A DNA stretch of 64,000 nucleotides, from NCBI RefSeq assembly GCF_003129485.1, contig NZ_QFFG01000006.1:62001-126000 (forward strand). Direction: 5' to 3'. The stretch's first letter is position 1, and the number at the start of each line of letters is the position of its first letter. Position numbers and translations under genes: made by a program. Source of the DNA: Polaribacter aquimarinus (GTDB lineage: Bacteria > Bacteroidota > Bacteroidia > Flavobacteriales > Flavobacteriaceae). Under the pieces are notes generated by a model. It had not been told where the DNA came from and searched no databases. It saw nothing but the letters and a program-made list of their open reading frames with translations. Positions 53,636-60,929 of this stretch are shown piece after piece.

Positions 53636-54514
53636 GTTTTTCTCCCATTTAGCTCTCAAATCTTTTGAGACCATTCCAGAATCATCATGCTTCCAACCTG
53701 GGGGTTTAATAAAATATTTTATTTTTTTTATCATAGATGTTTTAGAAGTGAAAAAGTCTTTAAACATAAAATACCATTCTAAAAAAGCAATTTTTAGAGG
53801 GTTATATGTTTCTATGTTTTTTACCAAACCATAAGATGGTTTTTCAATTTCTGGTTCGAATGAGTCAAAAAATTTATCCCAAATAATAAAAACACCCGCA
53901 AAATTTCTATCTAAATACTGTGGATTAGTTGCATGATGTACTCTATGATGACTAGGAGTATTAAAAATAGCTTCAATCCATTTAGGCAGTTTACTTATGA
54001 ATTCTGTATGAATCCAATATTGATATATCAAACTAATAGACATTTGTACCAAAACCATAATAGGGTGGAAGCCAATTAAAATCAAAGGAATCCAGAAAAT
54101 AAAAGTGTAAAAACCACCTGTCCAAGTTTGACGTAAAGCTGTGCTAAGATTGTATTTTTGTGAGGAATGATGCACAACATGGCTAGCCCAAAAAAACCTG
54201 CTTAAATGTCCAATTCTATGTGCCCAGTAATAAGTTAAATCTTCAGCAAAAAGCACTAAAACCCAAGCCCACCAAGTAAATGGAATAGTTAAAAATCGAT
54301 ATTCATAAAAAAACAAGAAAACTCCTAAAACAATTCCTTTTGTAAATAAACCTATAGTAACATTGCCTAATCCCATAATTATAGAAGTACCAGCATCTTT
54401 AAACTCATATTCCGTCATTTTAACTTTTACAGTTAACACAATTTCCAAGATAACCGTAATAACAAAAAAAGGAATAGCATAGTGAATTAAATTTGGAAAT
54501 TCAGGTATTTGCAT
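53618..54514 (-). CDS. Sterol desaturase/fatty acid hydroxylase family protein
   Basis: 298 residues with about four membrane segments. The di-iron histidine clusters of the superfamily are all present: HRIGH (YYWAHRIGH), HVVHHSSQKYN and SHHRVHHATNP. The last, with the DRNFAGVFIIWDKFFDSF segment, matches the bacterial group related to alkylglycerol monooxygenase and carotenoid or fatty-acid hydroxylases. It probably hydroxylates or desaturates a lipid in the inner membrane using oxygen. It is monocistronic and ends inside a shared terminator. The substrate is unknown. Confidence 0.9.
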   Translation of the reverse strand: MQIPEFPNLIHYAIPFFVITVILEIVLTVKVKMTEYEFKDAGTSIIMGLGNVTIGLFTKGIVLGVFLFFYEYRFLTIPFTWWAWVLVLFAEDLTYYWAHRIGHLSRFFWASHVVHHSSQKYNLSTALRQTWTGGFYTFIFWIPLILIGFHPIMVLVQMSISLIYQYWIHTEFISKLPKWIEAIFNTPSHHRVHHATNPQYLDRNFAGVFIIWDKFFDSFEPEIEKPSYGLVKNIETYNPLKIAFLEWYFMFKDFFTSKTSMIKKIKYFIKPPGWKHDDSGMVSKDLRAKWEKNKKVNI

Positions 54515-54598
54515 ATCAGATAATTAAGTTTAAAATATAAGGTATACAAATATGATAATTTTAATAGAGAAAATAGGTGTTAAATAGTAAAAAGTATG

Positions 54599-54606
54599 TA
54601 TATTTG
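54599..54606 (+). promoter_or_regulatory. Candidate -7 box for the rpsF-rpsR-rplI operon
   Basis: TATATTTG matches TAnnTTTG. It ends 32 bases before the rpsF ATG, a normal leader for a ribosomal protein operon. The -33 region is weak. Confidence 0.55.
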
Positions 54607-54638
54607 CAGCCGTTAAAATAAATTATAAATAAATACTT

Positions 54639-54977
54639 ATGAATCATTACGAAACTGTTTTCATTTTGAATCCCGTTTTATCTGATACTCAGATAAAGGA
54701 AACAGTACAAAAGTTCGAGGACTATTTGGTTTCTAAAGGTGCCGAAATGATTTCTAAAGAAGATTGGGGCTTAAAAAAATTAGCTTACCCAATTCAAAAG
54801 AAAAAAAGTGGGTTTTACCACTTATTAGAGTACAAAGTTGCAGGAGAAGAAATCTCTGCATTTGAGTTAGAATTTAGGAGAGATGATAGCGTTATGCGCT
54901 ATTTAACTGTCAAATTAGACAAACATGCAGCAGCTTGGGCAGAAAAAAGAAGACAAAGTAAAACTGCAAAAAACTAA
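54639..54977 (+). CDS. rpsF: 30S ribosomal protein S6
   Basis: 112 residues, the normal length. It opens MNHYETVFILNPVLSD and contains EDWGLKKLAYPIQKKKSGFYHLLEY, the most conserved part of S6. It binds 16S rRNA as a heterodimer with S18, encoded 3 bases downstream. The tail is Lys/Arg-rich and lacks a glutamylation-type poly-Glu end. The operon order S6-S18-L9, with no ssb or priB between, is usual for Bacteroidetes. Confidence 0.98.
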   Translation: MNHYETVFILNPVLSDTQIKETVQKFEDYLVSKGAEMISKEDWGLKKLAYPIQKKKSGFYHLLEYKVAGEEISAFELEFRRDDSVMRYLTVKLDKHAAAWAEKRRQSKTAKN

Positions 54978-54980
54978 GAA

Positions 54981-55277
54981 ATGGCATCAATAGAACAACA
55001 AGCAAAAGGTGGTAAATCTGCTGACGTTAGATATTTAACGCCATTAGACATCGACACAAAAAAAGAAGCAAAATACTGTAGATTTAAAAAGAAAGGTTTT
55101 AAATACATCGATTATAAAGATGCAGACTTCTTAATGTATTTAGTAAACGAACAAGGTAAAATTTTACCAAGACGTTTAACAGGAACATCATTAAAATATC
55201 AACGTAAAGTTGCGCAAGCAATCAAAAGAGCGCGTCATTTAGCGTTAATGCCTTACGTTGGAGATATGTTAAAATAA
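54981..55277 (+). CDS. rpsR: 30S ribosomal protein S18
   Basis: 98 residues. Conserved S18 blocks are [21 protein letters not shown], the single-zinc-Cys start, then [34 protein letters not shown]. An N-terminal extension of about 28 residues is common in the phylum. The protein assembles with S6 on the 30S platform. In Bacteroidetes S18 lies close to the 16S 3' end near the anti-Shine-Dalgarno region, in keeping with the weak ribosome-binding sites in this window. It is co-transcribed with rpsF and rplI. Confidence 0.98.
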   Translation: MASIEQQAKGGKSADVRYLTPLDIDTKKEAKYCRFKKKGFKYIDYKDADFLMYLVNEQGKILPRRLTGTSLKYQRKVAQAIKRARHLALMPYVGDMLK

Positions 55278-55291
55278 TAAAGAGGTAGACC

Positions 55292-55738
55292 ATGGAATTG
55301 ATATTAAAACAAGACGTAGAAAATTTAGGGTTTAAAGATGATGTTGTATCTGTGAAAAACGGTTATGGTAGAAACTTTTTAATCCCAACAGGACAAGCAA
55401 TTTTAGCTACTTCTTCTGCTAAGAAAGTATTAGCGGAAAACTTAAAGCAAAGAGCTTATAAAGAAGCAAAATTAATTGGAGATGCTAATAAATTAGCAGA
55501 GACAATTAAAGGGTATGAAATTAAAATAGCATCTAAAACTGGTTCAGGAGACAAATTATTTGGTTCTGTAAATAATATAGATTTAGCTGCAGCACTTGCA
55601 AAAGCAGGTACAGAAATTGACAAGAAGTTTATTAAAGTTGTTGGAGGTTCTGTAAAAAGATTAGGTAAATATGAAGCTTCTGTGAGATTACATAGAGATG
55701 TAATAGCTGACATTACTTTTGATGTAGTTGCTGAATAG
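55292..55738 (+). CDS. rplI: 50S ribosomal protein L9
   Basis: 148 residues, full length. The N-terminal rRNA-binding domain has LILKQDVENLGFKDDVVSVKNGYGRNFLIPTG, the L9 signature with KNGYGRNFLIP. A long central helix (about 40-75) links to the C-terminal domain (80-148: ASKTGSGDKLFGSVN, LHRDVIADITFDVV). L9 binds 23S rRNA near the L1 stalk and supports reading-frame fidelity. It is the last gene of the operon, and a strong terminator follows 20 bases after its stop. Confidence 0.98.
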   Translation: MELILKQDVENLGFKDDVVSVKNGYGRNFLIPTGQAILATSSAKKVLAENLKQRAYKEAKLIGDANKLAETIKGYEIKIASKTGSGDKLFGSVNNIDLAAALAKAGTEIDKKFIKVVGGSVKRLGKYEASVRLHRDVIADITFDVVAE

Positions 55739-55758
55739 TAATTACACTATATAATAAT

Positions 55759-55789
55759 AAAAAGCTCGTTAGAAATAACGAGCTTTTTT
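55759..55789 (+). terminator. Intrinsic terminator after rplI
   Basis: A 13-base-pair perfect stem (AAAAAGCTCGTTA, 55759-55771) closes on loop GAAA and pairs with TAACGAGCTTTTT (55776-55788), followed by T. It ends the ribosomal protein operon and could also act on the opposite strand. Confidence 0.93.
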
Positions 55790-55790
55790 A

Positions 55791-55829
55791 CTTCCAACTT
55801 TACACTTCATCCTTCGAACTTCAAACTTA
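55791..55829 (+). repeat. Short repeated CTTC/AACTT-type spacer sequence
   Basis: The 40 bases between the rplI terminator and the next ATG are built from imperfect repeats of the type ACTTC-n-AACTT (for example CTTCCAACTT and CTTCGAACTTCAAACTT). Such microrepeat spacers occur elsewhere in flavobacterial genomes. It lies directly before a start codon, so it would be the leader of that gene. Confidence 0.45.
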
Positions 55830-55831
55830 AT

Positions 55832-56299
55832 ATGAAATATAGACAACTTACCAAAGAACAATTCGAAAGTCTGCATAATGAGTTTGCACATTTTTTAGCA
55901 ACTCAAAGTATAGATGTAAAAGAATGGAATGAAATCAAAAAAGAGAAACCTCATGTAGCTGAAGAAGAAATGAATGTGTTTTCTGATGTGGTTTGGGATG
56001 ATGTTTTAAATAAAACTAAATTTGTAGAGCATTTTTCTGCAACTACTGCTAATTTGTTTAAATGTGAAGAAAATGAAATTCATAGAATTGCTATTAAAGT
56101 AAATTGGGATATTAATTTACTTGAACAAGAAGGTTTTGAATGGTTGATGAAAAATCCAATGGATAATTCTGTTGATATTTTTAAAGGTTCAAAACCTTAT
56201 AATTCAGAAAGAAACACAGAAATTTTTGATTTGATAGAAAAAGGAAGTTCAATTTCTAAAGGAGAAATTTTTGAGTATTTTAATCAATTGATTTCTTAA
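55832..56299 (+). CDS. DUF6495-like conserved flavobacterial protein
   Basis: 155 residues, soluble and acidic, with no signal peptide. It opens MKYRQLTKEQFESLHNEF, continues FLATQSIDVKEWNEIK, and has FSDVVWDDVLNKTKFVEHFS in the middle. I recall this family as DUF6495, regularly found behind rplI in Flavobacteriaceae, but I could not check this. No catalytic motif is evident; the pattern FVEHFSATTANLFKC suggests a helical fold. It is separated from rplI by a terminator, so it has its own expression. The function is unknown. Confidence 0.72.
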   Translation: MKYRQLTKEQFESLHNEFAHFLATQSIDVKEWNEIKKEKPHVAEEEMNVFSDVVWDDVLNKTKFVEHFSATTANLFKCEENEIHRIAIKVNWDINLLEQEGFEWLMKNPMDNSVDIFKGSKPYNSERNTEIFDLIEKGSSISKGEIFEYFNQLIS

Positions 56300-56332
56300 A
56301 TCTCTGTTATTTAGAATGTAATCGAGAGGTTT

Positions 56333-57022
56333 TTATAATTTATTATTCAATATTTTTACTAAATTATCTGTCCCAGAACTAGCAACATCATTAATAATTG
56401 TTAAATTATTAAAATCGTTTTTAGTAACGGAAGGTTTTGGGTCTATAAAATAAATAGGAGTATTGGGTTTAATATAATTTACCAAACTCGCAGCAGGATA
56501 CACTTGCATAGAAGTCCCTATAATGACCAAAACATCAGTTGTTGCTGTTATTTCTATGGCTTTATCTAACATTGGTACCATTTCTCCAAACCAAACAATA
56601 TGTGGTCTTAATTGGTTTCCTTTAGCATCTACATCTCCTAAAATCAAATCTTTTTTCCAGTCCAATACTAAATTTTCATCAACAGTACTTCTTACTTTAA
56701 ATAATTCTCCGTGTAAATGGGTAACATTTTTACTTCCTGCACGTTCGTGCAAATCATCCACATTTTGTGTCACAATTTGAACATCAAAATGCTGCTCTAA
56801 TGCGACTAAATTAAAATGTGCTTTGTTGGGAGTAACTTCTAATAATTGTCTTCTACGTTGATTGTAAAAATCAAAAACCAACTCTGGATTTGCTGCAAAA
56901 CCTTCAGGAGAAGCCACTTCCATTACATGATGTCCTTCCCATAAACCATCAGCATCTCTAAAAGTTTTTATTCCGCTTTCTGCAGAAATTCCTGCACCAG
57001 TTAAGACAACGATTTTTTTCAT
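56333..57022 (-). CDS. cobB: Sirtuin-family NAD-dependent protein deacylase lacking zinc cysteines
   Basis: 229 residues. NAD-binding motifs are intact: LTGAGISAESGIKTFRDADG (residues 6-25), TQNVDDLHERAG, and catalytic His in HLHGELF. FYNQRRRQLL holds the Tyr-x2-Arg pair of SIRT5/CobB-type desuccinylases. The small domain, however, has no Cys-x2-Cys pairs: after HLHGELFKVRSTVDE comes VLDWKKDLILGDVDAKGN and then LRPHIVWFGE. Thus the zinc site is missing while the Rossmann core is normal. It probably removes acyl groups from lysines. It is monocistronic and divergent from the TrmH-type gene. Confidence 0.9.
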   Translation of the reverse strand: MKKIVVLTGAGISAESGIKTFRDADGLWEGHHVMEVASPEGFAANPELVFDFYNQRRRQLLEVTPNKAHFNLVALEQHFDVQIVTQNVDDLHERAGSKNVTHLHGELFKVRSTVDENLVLDWKKDLILGDVDAKGNQLRPHIVWFGEMVPMLDKAIEITATTDVLVIIGTSMQVYPAASLVNYIKPNTPIYFIDPKPSVTKNDFNNLTIINDVASSGTDNLVKILNNKL

Positions 57023-57078
57023 AAATTAAAATTTAGTATTCTTCTAAAAGACTTCTATGATGCTAAAAATAATAATTT

Positions 57079-57086
57079 TATGTTTG
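57079..57086 (+). promoter_or_regulatory. Candidate -7 box for the TrmH-type gene
   Basis: TATGTTTG matches TAnnTTTG. It covers the first possible ATG (57080), so if it is used the real start must be the ATG at 57092 or later and the leader is very short. Confidence 0.4.
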
Positions 57087-57091
57087 TAAAT

Positions 57092-57763
57092 ATGATTGAT
57101 AAAAAACTATTGCACTATTTTGAAGGGTATTTAACAGAGAAACGAAAAAATACCTTTAAAGAAGTTTTAGCAAACAGAACAAGACATTTTAGTGTGGTAT
57201 TAGAAGATATTTTTCAACCTCATAATGCTAGTGCTGTTGTGAGAACTTGCGATATTTTTGGCGTACAAGATATTCATGCAATAGAAAATAAATACATCAA
57301 TAAAGTTTCAAGACACGTTGCTAAAGGTTCACAAAAATGGATTACTTCCAAACGTTATAAATCTGATGGAAATAATACACAAATCTGTTTAGATCATTTA
57401 AGAGCAAATGGTTATCAAATTATTGCCACAACTCCTCATAACGATTCTTGTTTACTACAGGATTTTGACATCACTAAAAAATCGGCATTTGTATTTGGAG
57501 TAGAAGCAGAGGGAGTTTCTGACTATGTTAAAGAACAAGCAGATGGTTTTTTAAAAATACCAATGGTAGGTTTTACAGAGAGCTTAAATATTTCTGTGGC
57601 CGCTGCTATTATTTTACAAGATGTTACCACAAAATTGAGAAATTCTGATGTTGATTGGCAATTATCTGAAGAAGAAAAAGAAATTTTGTATTTTAATTGG
57701 GTAAAGAAAACTATTAAAAATGTTGATAAAATAGAAGCACATTATTTAAAAAACATTGTATAA
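57092..57763 (+). CDS. TrmH-family tRNA/rRNA 2'-O-methyltransferase (SpoU class)
   Basis: 223 residues from the ATG at 57092; the ATG at 57080 adds four residues but overlaps a promoter-like box. SpoU motifs: motif 1 VLEDIFQPHNASAVVRTCDIFG, motif 2 FVFGVEAEGVSD, and motif 3 IPMVGFTESLNISVAAAIIL. The N-terminal FEGYLTEKRKNTFKEVLANRTRHFSV and KGSQKWITSKRY fit TrmH (tRNA Gm18). It has a SPOUT knotted fold and uses SAM. The RNA target is inferred from the TrmH-like N-terminus. It is followed after 30 bases by a VOC gene. Confidence 0.88.
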   Translation: MIDKKLLHYFEGYLTEKRKNTFKEVLANRTRHFSVVLEDIFQPHNASAVVRTCDIFGVQDIHAIENKYINKVSRHVAKGSQKWITSKRYKSDGNNTQICLDHLRANGYQIIATTPHNDSCLLQDFDITKKSAFVFGVEAEGVSDYVKEQADGFLKIPMVGFTESLNISVAAAIILQDVTTKLRNSDVDWQLSEEEKEILYFNWVKKTIKNVDKIEAHYLKNIV

Positions 57764-57793
57764 ATTTAAAACATCAACCTAAAAATTAGAATT

Positions 57794-58207
57794 ATGAAAT
57801 GTGATATGTATTTAACTTTCGATGGAAATTGTGAAGAAGCTATGTTGTATTATAAAGCTGTTTTGGGTGGGGAATTTACAGTAACAATGCGTTATGCTGA
57901 TGGTCCACCTGAATATTCGAATCCAGAAATAGAAAACAAAATAATGCATCAAACTTTAATTTTTGGTGATGGTTGTGAGCTAAAAGCTTCCGATAGTTTT
58001 CATGAGCCATTAAATAAAGGAAATAATTTTCACGTTTCTATTTCTACAAGTAATGAAGCGCAAGCATTTTCTTTTTTCAAAGGTTTATCTAAAGAAGGAA
58101 CCGTTACAATGCCTTTTGAGGAAGTTTTTTGGGGTGGTAAATTTGGAAGTTGTATCGACAAATTTGGTGTACAATGGATGGTAAGTTTAGAAGCTAAAAC
58201 TATTTAA
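57794..58207 (+). CDS. PhnB-type VOC family protein
   Basis: 137 residues. It begins MKCDMYLTFDGNCEEAMLYYKAVLGGEF, the PhnB/YjdN-type start, has IMHQTLIFGDGCELKASDSF in the middle and ends FWGGKFGSCIDKFGVQWMVS. These belong to the 3-demethylubiquinone methyltransferase-like branch of VOC proteins, many of which are not enzymes. It overlaps the next gene by one base. Function is unknown; both proteins resemble small cytoplasmic proteins often paired in flavobacteria. Confidence 0.87.
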   Translation: MKCDMYLTFDGNCEEAMLYYKAVLGGEFTVTMRYADGPPEYSNPEIENKIMHQTLIFGDGCELKASDSFHEPLNKGNNFHVSISTSNEAQAFSFFKGLSKEGTVTMPFEEVFWGGKFGSCIDKFGVQWMVSLEAKTI

Positions 58208-58803
58208 TGATGAATCCAAAGGTTACAGATTATATTTCTTCCAATATAAAATGGCAAAAAGAACTTGAAATAATTAGAAATGTTTTGTTAGAACTTCCTT
58301 TAGAAGAGGATATAAAATGGGGGATTCCAGCCTATATCTACAAAAAGAAGAATATTATGGGTTTGTCAGCTTTTAAGAATTACTGCGGGCTTTGGTTTCA
58401 TCACGGATGTTTTTTGAAAGATGAAATCAATATTCTAATTAATGCACAGAAAGACAAAACGAAAGGAATGCGTCAAATGCGCTTTATTTCTGTAGATGAA
58501 ATTGATACAGATATAGTTAAACAATATGTTTTAGAAGCGATGGCAAATTCTGAAGCGGGTTTAGAAGTGAAACCAAAAAAAAATACCAATCCTGTGGTAA
58601 TTCCTGAGGAATTAAATATTCAGTTTTCTAAAAATGAAAAATTAAAATATAAATTCAACGAATTTACCTTATCCAAACAGAGAGAATTTTGTGAGTATAT
58701 TTTATCTGCCAAAAGAGAAGCAACAAAACAAAGTAGAATAGAAAAAATTATACCAATGATTTTAAATAAAATAGGGTTGAATGATAAATACCGGAATTGT
58801 TAA
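58207..58803 (+). CDS. DUF1801/YdeI-OmdA-like protein
   Basis: 198 residues, soluble. The N-terminal half (about 15-115) matches DUF1801: LEIIRNVLLELPLEEDIKWGIPAYIYKKKNIMG and KNYCGLWFHHGCFLKD. The C-terminal half (about 135-195) has the OmdA-like helix LSKQREFCEYILSAKREATKQSRIEKII, with a Lys/Arg-rich pattern. It starts at an ATG sharing a base with the VOC stop (or at the next ATG, 58210). YdeI relatives were linked to stress or peptide sensitivity, but the biochemical role is unknown. A palindromic repeat follows its stop. Confidence 0.85.
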   Translation: MMNPKVTDYISSNIKWQKELEIIRNVLLELPLEEDIKWGIPAYIYKKKNIMGLSAFKNYCGLWFHHGCFLKDEINILINAQKDKTKGMRQMRFISVDEIDTDIVKQYVLEAMANSEAGLEVKPKKNTNPVVIPEELNIQFSKNEKLKYKFNEFTLSKQREFCEYILSAKREATKQSRIEKIIPMILNKIGLNDKYRNC

Positions 58804-58810
58804 CCTCTTT

Positions 58811-58882
58811 GTCATTGCGAATGTAATGAAGCAATCTCCTTTTTAATCAATAGATTACTTCGTCATTCTTCCTCGTAATAAC
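58811..58882. repeat. Palindromic intergenic repeat (REP-like hairpin)
   Basis: The left arm 58811-58837 begins GTCATTGCGA and ends GAAGCAATCT. The right arm 58852-58882 begins AGATTACTTCGTCAT and ends TCGTAATAAC. Read in reverse complement the arms align well, with the gaps typical of diverged copies, around a T-rich loop. It resembles the GTCATTGCGAGG...GCAATCT repeats scattered between genes in many Bacteroidetes. It lies between convergent genes and may also end transcription. Confidence 0.75.
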
Positions 58883-58884
58883 TT

Positions 58885-59289
58885 TTACTCCACAATAATC
58901 TTTTCAATAGTAGCAGTAGAATCGCAACGTTTTACTAGCAAATTCACCTTTTCCAATTCTTTTTTTCCAGTTACATAATATTCAGCACAAGGTTTTTGTC
59001 TTGGATTTCCTTTCCCAAAATCTATATCTCCATTCCGAAGAATAGATGAAATTTGAGCCGTATCAATTTTAATTAATGACATTGTTTTCTCAGCTTCTTC
59101 AGAGTAGAGGCGTTTAAGAGCTAAAATTGTTGGTAAAGTTCGATTTTTCTTGTTGAAAGGATTTTCAGATTTAAGCTCAACTTTCTCATTATTCAAGAAA
59201 ATATTTATTTCATTTGTTTCGACTTTTTCTATTCTCTGTTTACAAGAAAATAAAAAAAGTAAATATGATAAGTAGATTATTTTTTTCAC
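58885..59289 (-). CDS. Small lipoprotein, tandem paralogue 1
   Basis: 134 residues. MKKIIYLSYLLFLFSCKQ is a lipoprotein signal with Cys16 as the lipobox residue. The C-terminal half (about 85-134) has GDIDFGKGNPRQKPCAEYYVTGKKELEKVNL and KRCDSTATIEKIIVE, almost the same as in the next upstream gene. Two conserved Cys (CAEYY and KRCD) could form a disulfide. Unlike the neighbour it is lipid-anchored, so it faces the periplasm. I do not recognise the family. Spacing of 15 bases suggests one transcript. Confidence 0.78.
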   Translation of the reverse strand: MKKIIYLSYLLFLFSCKQRIEKVETNEINIFLNNEKVELKSENPFNKKNRTLPTILALKRLYSEEAEKTMSLIKIDTAQISSILRNGDIDFGKGNPRQKPCAEYYVTGKKELEKVNLLVKRCDSTATIEKIIVE

Positions 59290-59304
59290 AGACTTACTAA
59301 ATTA

Positions 59305-59673
59305 TTAATCAACTATCACTTTCTCAATAGTAGCAGTAGAATCGCAACGTTTTATGATCAAATTAACATTTTCTAATTCTTTTTTTCCAGTTACATAATA
59401 TTCTGCACAGGGTTTTTGTCTTGGATTTCCTTTTCCAAAATCAACATCACCAGTATATAAAATAGTAGAGATTTTTAAAGTATCTATATTGTACTTTTCC
59501 ATTGCTATTTTAGCTTCCTCAGAAAACAAACGCTTTCTAATTCTTATGGTTTTAAGTGTCCTTGCATCCATTCCATAATCGAAAGAAGCATCTTTTTTCT
59601 GCCAAAAAAAATAGACAGCTACTGAACCAATTGATAAACCCACTAAATAATAACCTATTCGCTTAATTAACAT
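59305..59673 (-). CDS. Small membrane-anchored protein, tandem paralogue 2
   Basis: 122 residues. The N-terminus (7-25) is a hydrophobic signal anchor without a lipobox Cys, then a short linker and IRKRLFSEEAKIAMEKYNIDTLKIS. The C-terminal half repeats the block of the gene at 58885: GDVDFGKGNPRQKPCAEYYVTGKKELENVNL and KRCDSTATIEKVIV. The two genes are a recent tandem duplication with exchanged N-terminal anchors. Function is unknown. The leader of about 48 bases behind the alanine dehydrogenase stop may allow read-through expression. Confidence 0.78.
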   Translation of the reverse strand: MLIKRIGYYLVGLSIGSVAVYFFWQKKDASFDYGMDARTLKTIRIRKRLFSEEAKIAMEKYNIDTLKISTILYTGDVDFGKGNPRQKPCAEYYVTGKKELENVNLIIKRCDSTATIEKVIVD

Positions 59674-59721
59674 TGTAAAATATTGAAGTGCAAATGTACT
59701 TTAATACAGTGATAAAAAGAA

Positions 59722-60918
59722 TTATAAAATCAACAAATTAATATCTCTAAAAGGCAAATCAAACCAATTCGCAACAGTTCTATTGGTTAGAATTCCGTGA
59801 TAAAAATACATTCCGTTTCTAAGGCTTTTATCAAAACGAGCCGCATTTTCAAATCCTCCTTCATCAGCTATATTTAATAAATAAGGTGTAAAAATATTGC
59901 TAATTGATAAAGAAGCAGTTCTTGCATAACGTGCAGGAATATTAGGCACACAGTAATGTACCACTCCGTGTTTTACAAACGTTGGCGTTTTATGTGTAGT
60001 TACATTGGAAGTTTCAAAACAACCACCTCTGTCAATACTTACATCAATAATTACAGCCCCTTCTTTCATCGTTTCTATCATTTCTTCTGTAGCACAAATA
60101 GGCGATCTATTTTTACCTCGAATTGCTCCAATAGCAACATCTGCACGCATTAATGCTTTAGCAACGGATTTTGGTTGTAAGGTTGATGTATAAATTGGCG
60201 ATGGTAATGAATGTTGTAATTTACGTAGTTTGCTTATAGAATTATCAAAAACCTTCACTCTAGAACCTAAACCTAAAGCAGTTCTTGCTGCATATTCTCC
60301 AACAGTTCCTGCTCCAAAAATAACTACACTACTTGGAGGAACACCTCCAATATTTCCTAGTAACAAACCATTTCCTTTGTTAAGTCCACTCATCAATTCC
60401 GCAGCAATTAACACAGAAGCAGTTCCTGCAATTTCGCTTAACGATTTTACAATAGGATAAGTGTTATGATCATCTTTAATATAATCGAATGCTACAGCCG
60501 TAATTCGTTTTTTTGCTAAACATTCAAAGTATTTTTTATTTTGAGTTTTCAACTGTAAAGAAGAAATCAGAATCGTTTGCGGATTCATATATTCAATTTC
60601 TTTTTCAGTTGGTGGGGCTACTTTTAAAACAATATTGCATTTAAAAGCTTCTTCTACATCATAAGAGATTTTTGCTCCAGCTTCAGAATATTCTTTGTCT
60701 GAATAGTTGGCATTGTCTCCTGCACCAGTTTCTATAACAATTCTATGTCCGTGTGTACACAAAGCTGAAACTGCATCAGGAGTTAAGCAAACACGTTTTT
60801 CCCCTAAATAGGTTTCTTTGGGTAAGCCAATAAATAATTCTCCTTTTTGTTTTTTTATCTCTAACATTTCTTCCTGTGGAAGCAATTCTTCTTTACTGAA
60901 AGGAGAGAATGAACTCAT
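59722..60918 (-). CDS. ald: Alanine dehydrogenase (AlaDH/PNT family)
   Basis: 398 residues from the ATG at 60918; the frame is open 40 codons further upstream, through the tsaE end, but that extension is Arg/Cys-rich and unlike the family. The N-terminal catalytic domain has IGLPKETYLGEKRVCLTPDAV. The Rossmann domain has VVIFGAGTVGEYAARTALGLGS and ADVAIGAIRGKNRSP, and the C-terminus has SIDRGGCFETSN and VPNIPARYARTASLSISN, as in AlaDH and the NAD(P) transhydrogenase alpha subunit. It converts alanine, NAD and water to pyruvate, NADH and ammonia. It starts 11 bases after the tsaE stop. Confidence 0.88.
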   Translation of the reverse strand: MSSFSPFSKEELLPQEEMLEIKKQKGELFIGLPKETYLGEKRVCLTPDAVSALCTHGHRIVIETGAGDNANYSDKEYSEAGAKISYDVEEAFKCNIVLKVAPPTEKEIEYMNPQTILISSLQLKTQNKKYFECLAKKRITAVAFDYIKDDHNTYPIVKSLSEIAGTASVLIAAELMSGLNKGNGLLLGNIGGVPPSSVVIFGAGTVGEYAARTALGLGSRVKVFDNSISKLRKLQHSLPSPIYTSTLQPKSVAKALMRADVAIGAIRGKNRSPICATEEMIETMKEGAVIIDVSIDRGGCFETSNVTTHKTPTFVKHGVVHYCVPNIPARYARTASLSISNIFTPYLLNIADEGGFENAARFDKSLRNGMYFYHGILTNRTVANWFDLPFRDINLLIL

Positions 60919-60929
60919 AATTTGGTTGT

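Noticed and set aside
56296..56335. Possible hairpin between the DUF6495-like gene and the sirtuin gene
   Set aside because: The arms (CTCTGTTA and TAATCGAGAG) pair only with a mismatch and bulge, and the following T run is short, so I do not call it a terminator.
59956..60460. Open frames on the plus strand opposite the alanine dehydrogenase gene
   Set aside because: They lie fully inside a well-supported conserved gene and encode no recognisable domain.
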